Source: Cornus controversa (Eukaryota > Streptophyta > Magnoliopsida > Cornales > Cornaceae). From it: a stretch of DNA of 64,000 nucleotides. Under the pieces are notes generated by a model that saw nothing but the letters and a program-made list of their open reading frames with translations, was not told where the DNA came from and did not search any database. Shown in pieces: positions 56,383-64,000 of the stretch (position 1 is its first letter; the number at the start of each line of letters is the position of its first letter). A program made the translations under genes and the position numbers. Location of the stretch: the NCBI GenBank assembly GCA_026545225.1, contig CM048845.1, forward strand, positions 17,267,001 through 17,331,000, read 5' to 3'.

Positions 56383-56480
56383 TAAAAGTAAGGCAGGAGT
56401 AGCAAAAATGAATCATGATTATGCAGTTTGTAAAAGTAAGGCAAAAGTAGCAAAAATGAATCATGATTATGCATTTTGTA
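56383..56480 (+). repeat. 48 bp tandem duplication
   Basis: TAAAAGTAAGGCAGGAGTAG plus CAAAAATGAATCATGATTAT occurs at 56383 and again at 56431, with two to three base differences. Confidence 0.9.
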
Positions 56481-56856
56481 AAGGGGTGATCGAAGAGGGT
56501 TATTTAAGTCATTTCACTTCAACTATATTTTTTTATATTATAGTATTATTTATATAATAAGGGTATACATGACTTTCCGTATGTCAATTTGACGTTGGTG
56601 TAATAAAAACCAACAAATAACAAATAATGTATATTGAGGTCTAATTATTTTAACATCATCTATGTAGACTAATATAAGTATTTTTTTTTAAATGTGCTTG
56701 GGAATATAAAATCGAGTTGCTGAAAATATTTTTATCTTGGAAAAGACAGAAGTTCTTCGTTAAGATTGTAAAAAATTACGATCTGACATAGAGTTCATTT
56801 TGTTCTGAATATACCAAAATGATCAAAAATTAATAATTCATGTTATTAGATAAAGC

Positions 56857-56881
<25 letters not shown>
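56857..56881. repeat. (TA)n microsatellite
   Basis: About 12 uninterrupted AT/TA units. Confidence 0.9.
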
Positions 56882-56888
<7 letters not shown>

Positions 56889-57039
56889 TGGTAATATTTA
56901 CATTCATTAACAAATTTGCACTAGCTCGGCTAATAGATCCTCTTTGGTATATCCAGCAAAAACAAAAAATAAAAAATAAAAAATAAAAAATACTTAATTA
57001 ATGGGAAGCCTAGTGAAGGCCAGATCATTGTTAATTAAA

Positions 57040-57175
57040 ATAGATAAGAAGTTTCCAATAATCCTCACCAAATCCATAATTAAAGCCTTTAAGTTTTGTA
57101 CTATTGAATTGTCTTGTATAATTGTAGACAATTGACTGGGGAATATGCATTGTATTTCACCATCTAATGGTCATA
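57040..57175 (+). repeat. Remnant of an NBS-LRR upstream region
   Basis: AAGAAGTTTCCAATAATCCTC, CACCAAATC and TTGACTGGGGAATATGCATTG with CACCATCTAATGG match the gene 1 upstream region at 28479-28560. No NBS-LRR coding sequence follows; a (TA)n tract does. This is evidence for a third, lost cluster unit. Confidence 0.75.
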
Positions 57176-57209
57176 GGGATGAACTGTTGATTCAACGATT
57201 TAATAAAGG

Positions 57210-57213
<4 letters not shown>

Positions 57214-57259
<46 letters not shown>
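57214..57259. repeat. (TA)n microsatellite
   Basis: About 23 TA units, located where the gene downstream of the remnant R-gene promoter would have begun. Confidence 0.95.
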
Positions 57260-57263
<4 letters not shown>

Positions 57264-57479
57264 AAAGAGAATAAAAAAATAAAGAGAGAGAAACACAGTT
57301 TGATTATAGTGTTCACTTCCTCCTCCAATAGGATTCATTTAATTTGATTATGGGAGAAAAAGAAAATGTTAAAGGAAAATAATTATGGCAACTGCTAGTC
57401 ACAAACAAAATTACAAAATCATAGTAGACAACTATGAACACATAATACATTGTAGGGAAAAAATCGTCTAGTTAGTTAT

Positions 57480-58518
57480 GTTGAGATATGTGAGTTCGTT
57501 AAATCGAAAGTGGGCCAGCTCCAAGAGAGATTAGACCCATTAACAGTGAAAAGCAAACCAGGCCTCTAGATCAGCCCAATGTGGTGAGAGTGGCTCAAGC
57601 TACTTGAGTCCAGTCCAAGGGACCCATAGAGGAGGAAGGTTTGCCCAGTCCAACAAGGAATCCGAATCCTATTAGAAATTTAATAAACTTGGGAGAAAAG
57701 AAAGCTGTAAATAAAGAAATTCAAATTTCAAAATAGAAATACTACCTGAGGAGGGCTTTCACAGATCTCTGGTGAAAAGTGCTCCAAGTAATATGGGAGA
57801 ACTAAATTTCTGGGCTCAGAAGTACCGAAGAATAGAAGAGGATAAAATCACTAGAAAGTAACGATCAACTTTAATCATTGTGGTGCAACAGACGCAAAAA
57901 GCCAAAGGGAAGATCACTCCATTAAAAATGTCCCTAACTAGGCTCTATCAGGGGAACAAGAACAAATGGATTTTTCACCTTTACCCAGTTATCAGACAAC
58001 CATTGGAGTAGAGAGATAAAAATAAACATTGTGCTTTCTATAGTGACTTTGGCCACATAACTAATGAATGCAGAAGTTTAAGGCAGCAAGTGGAGGTTTT
58101 GATTGCCAAAGAAAGCTTATCGGAGTATATCCTTCATAGGGAACAAGCCAAATCACCCGATCAGTCTCAACAGAAGCCGAACAGATAGTAGAATCCCACT
58201 CTCATTTGGAGATAAACGTCATCCATGGTCGACCGACATCAGATCGAGAAAGTGAAGTAAAGAGGCGATCGCACCTAAGAAATGCCCAAAAAATGTAGTA
58301 GATCAGTGAGGTTCATTCAGTGTATAATTGGTCTGCCAAAGTATCAATCATCTTCACAAATGAAGACATGAACATGATCCAAGTACCCTATGAAGATCCG
58401 TTGGTGATTAGTCTCATCATATCCAATTGTGAAATAAAAAAGGCCTTAGTTGATACAGGAAGCAACACAAATGTTCTAACTCTATGGACTTTTCAACAGA
58501 TGGGCCGAGAGGCAGAAT
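57480..58518 (+). pseudogene. Ty3/gypsy (Tat/Athila-like) gag-protease fragment
   Basis: KHCAFYSDFGHITNECRSLR at about 58025-58085 is the CCHC-like knuckle of this lineage. IFTNEDMNMIQVPYEDPLVI and KKALVDTGSNTNVLTLWTF follow from 58349, with the protease D-T-G intact. Stops interrupt the connecting region. It ends at QQMGRE where the Tekay LTR begins at 58519, so it is the older host of that insertion. Reverse transcriptase is missing from the window. Confidence 0.75.
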
Positions 58519-60112
58519 GTAGAGATCCAAACTTTTCTTTTATTTAAGTATTCATTTATTTTTTGAAATAGGGTTTTAAATGATTAAAAATGTGTTTTAA
58601 ATGTAAAATACATGTTTGGGGACTTGTAGGAAGGTCTGGGGAAGTTTTGAGAGCGTTTGGTAAAAGTTAACTTTTTCGGGTTCGATGGGCCTGAGCGCAG
58701 GTCCCGTGGGCCTAGAAAATTAGAAAGTGTCAGAATGACACCAAATTCGGAGGGTAGCTTAAATAAAATATTTAACGCACTATAGAGTCAATTTTGAGTC
58801 AATCGGAGTTACCAAAATTGAAAATAGAGCTCGAGAAGGTTTAGTAAAAAGCTAGTGGCATTTTTTTAAATAGATGAGCTAGGTCTATAGATAGCAAAGT
58901 AGTGAATTTCACAACTCAATTCTTATTCTAATCCGCCACATAGAGAGAGTAATATATATCTATATATGCCAATATCATCTTCTTCCATTCTCCATTAATT
59001 TTGAGAGGCTTGGGGCGATAGTTAAAAGACACCGAAGAAGAAGAAGTTGGTTTACGCATTGAGGGTTCGGGTTTGATCCATTCAGAATTGAATTCGGAGA
59101 AAGTTAATTTTTGGGTGAAATCAAGGGATAGCTTAAGACTATAGCTATTAAGGTAGGGGCGTTTGTTGTGTCTTTTATTTCAAGTTAAATTTCATGTTTT
59201 AAACATAAAATTGATGATTTTATGTTATATATGATTATATGAGATTTTGGGATGAAATTATTGAATTAAATTGATGTATGTATGTTTATCTTGATTAGAA
59301 ATTATTGATATGTGATATTGAATGCTTGAATTGTTTGTATGTGCAAAATGGGACATGTATTGCATATATCGAATTTTGGGAATTTATTGATAACCTAATT
59401 TTGGGGATTGAATTTATACATGTGTCTATATATGAATTCTTGCATGACATACTAGAATGAACATAGGATATAAATTGGGTGCAATGCATTGAGACGTGTG
59501 AATGTATGTGCAAAACGTTATATGATTTGTGTGTGGGGGGAGGGTGTTATCCCGGAGTGGCTTATGACAAAGTAGATGGGGAACAAATCCCTGGGGGTTG
59601 AAAGACCTCGAACTTGCGCAAGAAGGTTGGTTACTGGTGGATTAGTAGCCCTAAAATAACTAGGATTTGGGATATGGGGCTTCAGCACGTATCCGAATTG
59701 TGTGTGTGAGTGTGATTCTAATTTCGAGAGTGTTTTGAGCTATGAAGCACGGATACTTCCCTGGAGGTCCCGTGACAGTATCGGATACTTATCTGGTACG
59801 AATACGGCCGGACATGTATCAGATACTCCTGGAAAGTATCCAGTTTTTTTAAACAATTTTTTTATTTTTGGATACGTTTTGGATACGCCAGGATACTTGG
59901 GGATACGTGGTGGATACTTCTCGGATACATTTGGGCAAACTTGTAATTTTTTTTATTATTTTATTTTATAAAAAAGATGGTGGCAATATTGTAATATTAA
60001 AAAGCTTAGTTAAAAGGTGGAGCTTAATTTATAATAAATCAAAAGATCTTTAATTTTTAAAAAAAAAAGATCTTTAAGTTAAAACTTAATTTGTGTTCTA
60101 TTAATTTTTTTG

Positions 60113-60156
<44 letters not shown>

Positions 60157-61462
60157 CGTATTCTGCCATACCTGTATCCTATTTTTTTGAGATTTTCCGT
60201 ATTGCCGTATCCGTATCCGTGCTTCATAGGTTTTGAGTCTTAAGTATAACAATGTGACTTGTGTGGATTTTGTTTATTAGTTCGGTTATGTCATATGTTA
60301 TAGATATGATGAATTGTGCAATAAAGCATGTTTGTTAGTATTGTGGTTGTCAAACATTTTTGATGTATATGTCATGTGAATAAAGATTTCGATTTTTGAC
60401 TAGAATGCTAGAAGGCATGACTCATAACTATGCTATGCATGTTGAATTATATTTATGCAATAATATGAAATTTGGACTTCAATGGATTGCACAACGTATT
60501 ACTTTGAGCCGTTGAACATACTTATCCCCCTACATTAACATTTTCAGGACATGGCAAGGAGGTGGTTGATGGTGAGCAACTATGAGTTGGAGTTAGAGTT
60601 ATAGAACTCTCCTTTTGGATCATTTTTGTTTTTGTGCACGTCCGGGATGTGGAAATAGTGCATTTTGAAATATGTATGGGGACTTAAGTTTTGAAATGTT
60701 TCTTATAGGCGTATGTGCCTTGAATTACGGATTTATGCTCCATGTATTCAATTTAAACATGTTTATGATTCAAAGGTTAATGGTGTGAGATGTATGATGT
60801 CTTAACGCTTCATTTATGATCGGAATATTGTTTGGGTGATTCTAGGGTGTTAGAATGAAAATGGACCAAGTATAAAAAAATGTGTAGTTGCAGGATTTCT
60901 GCAAAGAGAGAATTTCAAATTGTGCAAAATCCCCATTTCGCATGATAGAAATTCTTCAATTGTATAAAGTGGGGTGTTCAATTGTGCAAAAAATTATAGA
61001 GTTTTCGAGCGTCAAAAGTCCCGAGAGTTAAAAATTTTAGATAGTACTTTGTTTGGTCAAAATTTTCGATCGTGCAAAATGAGTATTTCAATCGTGCAAA
61101 CCAGGCATTTCGATTATGCGGAAGTACCTTTTCAATTGTGTGAAATAGGCAGTCCACAACTGCTTTGAGAATAAGAATGAGATTGGTTATGTGTGTGTTT
61201 GTGTGTGTGTGTGATCATGTGTGGATCCACTAAGATGAGTATTGTATAATTGTGCATATGTAATAACATATATGTGATGACTTTTTGTGATCTTGATATG
61301 AGGTGATGACATGTGATTTAATCACCCTTGGTTTCCAGGAGTCAGAAATTGGGGTGTGACAAACATGGTATCAAAGTATGTTAGAGACGACACGTGGTAC
61401 AGAGCGAATGGTTCACCTCCACTTTCTATATCGATTTTGGTATCAAAAAGTGGGGCATGACA
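58519..61462 (+). repeat. 5' LTR of element D
   Basis: It starts TGTAGAGATCCAAACTTTTC and ends AAGTGGGGCATGACA. Subtracting the MITE and its target duplication leaves about 2446 bp, matching solo LTR A (2445 bp). This is why I place the end at 61462 rather than at the similar GGGGTGTGACA ending at 61361. A dyad-like array based on TTTCAATTGTGCAAA lies at 60890-61145. Confidence 0.75.
59740..60229. mobile_element. hAT-like MITE, perfect TIR and TSD, in LTR D
   Basis: A 17 bp perfect inverted repeat, CTATGAAGCACGGATAC / GTATCCGTGCTTCATAG, is flanked by the eight-base duplication GTTTTGAG (59732-59739 and 60230-60237). The interior repeats GGATAC words at its left and GTATCC words at its right, with a (TA)n tract at 60118-60151. 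No coding sequence is present. Intact ends and duplication suggest it is one of the youngest insertions here. Confidence 0.93.
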
Positions 61463-61480
61463 GACTTAGTATCAAAGCTT
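61463..61480 (+). promoter_or_regulatory. Primer-binding site of element D (initiator Met tRNA type)
   Basis: TAGTATCAAAGC at 61468-61479 matches TGGTATCAGAGC at 10 of 12 positions and lies six bases after the LTR end. A competing match, TGGTATCAAAGT, lies at 61367-61378 after the internal end-like motif. Confidence 0.6.
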
Positions 61481-61698
61481 AACCGGATTTGAATACCTGA
61501 GGATGAAGGTTAAAGGTTGAATGTCAGTATTAAGATGGAACACCTAAGGACGTAGGGTAAAGGTTGGGTTTAGGTAACTGTTTTGTGTTATGTTTCCAAA
61601 TACGTGTTAAGTGCAATAACATGATTTTATATGTGAGTAGAATTGATTAATTGATATATGCATATGATTAATATTCCTTGAAAATGTTTATTAGAATC

Positions 61699-62670
61699 AT
61701 GCCACCAAGAAGAGAATGAGATAAGGGTGCGAACCCTGTTCCACCACCATTAATAGACGGAGCACAGTTAGTCCGAGAGATGACCACTTCCATTCAATTG
61801 TTGGCTTGGACGACCAATGAAGGTCCACTAAATCAGGCACAGGAGGTGGGAATGGGGCAATGAAAGCTCTAGAAATGTTCACGAAGATGAACCCTCCTAT
61901 GTTTGATGGGAGATCGGATCCTATGGTTGTAGAAGATTGGCTTGAATAGATATCCAAAGCATTCGATGTACTAAGGATAGTTGAGGATGTCAATGATTCC
62001 TATTCAATTAACTGGGGGCAGTGAACTTGTGGTGAAAGTCCATGACTCATACTCATAAAGTGAGGGACATGGAGTGGGAAATTTTCAGATGGTTTTTCTT
62101 TGAGAAGTATTTTTCGAATATTGTAAAGGAAGTGAAACAGGAGGAGTTCATACACTTGATTCAGGGAGGAATGAGCGTAATGGACTATGAGAACAAGTTT
62201 ACTAAATTGTCTTGATTCGCTCCAGAGATAATAACGAACAAACAAACAAAGGCAAGGAGATTCATGAAAGGACTCCGATTTAAGCTAAGGACTAAGGTCG
62301 CTATCTTGGATTTGCGGAGCTATGCGGAGGTGGTGAGGCAGACATTGTTAGTGGAGGTGGATGACAATGACATTCAGAGGATACGGGACTTGAGGAGTTA
62401 GTCTCAAAGTGTGGTCTCTCATTTGGAAACAAATCCAAAGAAAAAGCATAAGGGTGGTAGTACAGACACTCGGGGACCACAGCAAACTCAGTCATTCTCT
62501 ATAGTGTATATGCCTACTAGGTTCTTTAAGAACAAGGTGAAATGCTACAAGTGTCAGTAATTGGGGCATTACAAGTTAGAATGCCCACAACTGTAACCTA
62601 CACCTGAAGGGGATTCAGGGAAGTGCTATAGGTGTGGACAGGCAGGTCATATGGTGAGGAATTGTCCATA
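61699..62670 (+). pseudogene. Chromovirus gag with two zinc knuckles, broken
   Basis: ATG at 61699 (MPPRRE) is followed at once by a stop. Downstream pieces read MFTKMNPPMFDGRSDPM, EKYFSNIVKEVKQEEFIHL, GMSVMDYENKFTKLS, ARRFMKGLRFKLRTKVAIL and then CYKCQ-LGHYKLECP (stop in the fifth position) and CYRCGQAGHMVRNCP at about 62623-62667. Gag packages the element RNA. Multiple stops exclude expression. Confidence 0.8.
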
Positions 62671-62899
62671 GAAGAAGAGACCATATGGTGTTGCGGGGTC
62701 ACAACAGCATTATTCACTATTTTTGGGGCACAATCAGAATTAAGAGTTCCTTAGCTACCACAGCTGACACAATCTATTCAGAGTTAGCAACCGGGGAGGG
62801 GAGTGACTCCTACTGGCTCTACATAGCAGTCCGGCCATCAGGGGAGTGGTCAGGCAGGATGGGGTATACAGGGTTGTGCCTATGCTATTATTCCAACTA

Positions 62900-63240
62900 A
62901 CACTTCAGCGGGTCCTTCAGTAGTGAGAGGTATCTTTCTTGTATCTAGCTCATGGGCTAGAGTTTTAATTGATTCAGGTGCATCACATTCCTTTATATCA
63001 ACTCCTTTTGCATCTACTTTGGGGTTAGAAATGTCAACCTTGGATAAAGCCTTATGTATTGATACTCCAGTTGGGGGTAGAGTGACCCTGGATATAATGT
63101 GTTGGGCATGAGATAGAGATAGCAAATCAACCATTGGTGTTTGATTTTGTTCTCTTAGAGATGACGAGCTTTAATGTCATTCTTGGAATGGATTAGATAT
63201 CTGCATTTAGGGCCAATATAGATTGCTACCGAGGAAGAGT
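62900..63240 (+). pseudogene. Chromovirus aspartic protease region
   Basis: NTSAGPSVVRGIFLVSSSWA precedes RVLIDSGASHSFISTPFAST with the active D-S-G present. Frame changes follow at about 63110, then FDFVLLEMTSFNVILGMD-like sequence in another frame (stops present). It normally cleaves the polyprotein. Confidence 0.75.
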
Positions 63241-64000
63241 GTCGGTGTGTACACCCGAAGAAGATTTCTTTTGCTTTGTAGGAGAACAGAGTGAATTTTA
63301 TCCTTCGTCATTCTATGGATTGTGGGATCGAAGTGATTATGGCTTTTTCCTAGCTAGCCTTGTGACTGAAGAAGAAGGGGAAAACTTTGAGAATTTTTCT
63401 AAAGTGGTTTGTGATTTTGAGGATGTATTTTCAGAGGATTTGATGGAATTACCTCTTAAACGGGATATTAAATTTGTTATTGATGTCATACACGGTACAA
63501 CGCCCATTTCTATGGCACTGTATCGTATGGCACTGGCAAAGTTGAAAGTGTTGAAAGAGAAATTAGAGGACTTGAGGATGAAAGGTTTTATACGTCCTAG
63601 TGTTTCACCTTGTAGGGCACCAGTCCTGTTTGCTAAGAAAAAGGATGGGCCACTACGGTTATGTATTGACTACCGGAAGCTAAATCGTGCGACGATCAGA
63701 ACAAATATCATTTGCCAAGGATAGATGATTTGTTTGATCAACTTAAGGGAGCTAAGTGTTTCTCTAAGATTGATTTGAGGTCGGGGTACTATTAATTAAG
63801 AGTCAAGGAGGAAGATGTTTCTAAGATGGCTTTCTGTACACGGTATGGTCATTACGAGTTCCTTGTGATGTTGTTTGGATTAACAAATGTACCGACGACA
63901 TTTATGGCCTTAATGAACCGTGTGTTTAGTGCATTACTTGACAGTTATGTCATAGTGTTCGTTAATGATAGTCTTATGTATTCTTCATTAAGGGAGGAAC
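63239..64000 (+). pseudogene. Chromovirus reverse transcriptase, catalytic residue lost, partial
   Basis: A 161-codon frame reads [40 protein letters not shown] and [20 protein letters not shown], then [14 protein letters not shown]. After a frameshift it gives [40 protein letters not shown], then [13 protein letters not shown] at the window end. The canonical box is F-I-D-D-I-L-I-Y; the first aspartate is asparagine here. A stop also replaces Q in SGYYQLRV. Confidence 0.85.

Larger units (their letters stand above)
58519..64000 (+). mobile_element. Tekay-like chromovirus (element D), degenerate, runs off the window
   Basis: The 5' LTR (58519-61462), primer site, gag, zinc knuckles, protease and reverse transcriptase are in order on the plus strand, and the window ends inside RT. 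Many stops and frameshifts are present. The RT active site is changed, so the copy is inactive. RNase H, integrase, chromodomain and 3' LTR lie beyond the window; chromovirus assignment rests on the LTR and RT style. Confidence 0.85.

Noticed and set aside
61697-61993. Minus-strand 98-codon frame opposite gag
   Set aside because: The plus strand shows collinear gag homology, so the minus frame is a shadow.

Overview
This window looks like nuclear DNA of a flowering plant, most likely a woody eudicot, although the species cannot be read from the sequence. The evidence is the AT-rich intergenic DNA, intronless CC-NB-ARC-LRR resistance genes, Tekay-, Tat- and copia-type LTR retrotransposons, Tourist/hAT-like MITEs, an RTE-like LINE and plant mobile domain sequence. 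I see no CRISPR array, operon, tRNA or rRNA gene.

Layout. 1-6 kb: a MITE carrying GTG-rich DNA, a 1.8 kb inverted-repeat element, a hairpin, and a dead LINE broken by two TTA-flanked MITEs. 6.4-7.3 kb: a TG...CA foldback made of two diverged inverted copies. 7.3-26.2 kb: four-level nesting. An old Tekay-like LTR (B) holds a solo LTR (A, TSD AATGT), which holds a minus-strand Tat-like Ty3/gypsy element (9730-24374), whose 5' LTR holds a minus-strand solo LTR (E). The Tat element carries an antisense plant mobile domain gene with apparent introns, and its integrase fragment is flipped.

28.6-43.1 kb: the resistance-gene cluster. Gene 1 (28696-32112) is one open frame of 1138 codons. Gene 2 (39745-43087) is a close paralogue broken by a single-base frameshift in the LRR. 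Around them lie decayed R-gene pieces, acyl-carrier-protein (ACP) fragments and duplicated flanking blocks, as expected of a birth-and-death R cluster. Further remnants occur at 48.9, 50.6-51.1 and 57.1 kb, so the cluster once spanned at least 28 kb.

44-64 kb: a CACTA-like transposase remnant, a 3.6 kb solo LTR with perfect AGACA target duplications, a Tekay LTR remnant (C), a copia reverse transcriptase split by a hAT-like MITE, a Tat/Athila-like gag-protease fragment, and a Tekay-like element (D) that interrupts it and runs off the window end.

If anything here is undescribed, the best candidates are: (1) arrays of short dyad-symmetric motifs at a matching place near the LTR 3' end, with a different motif in different copies; (2) a second LTR-end plus primer-binding-site signal about 100-120 bp inside the true LTR end in three copies; and (3) the antisense, intron-bearing mobile-domain gene inside the Tat element. 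The only gene likely to make a full host protein is NBS-LRR gene 1.
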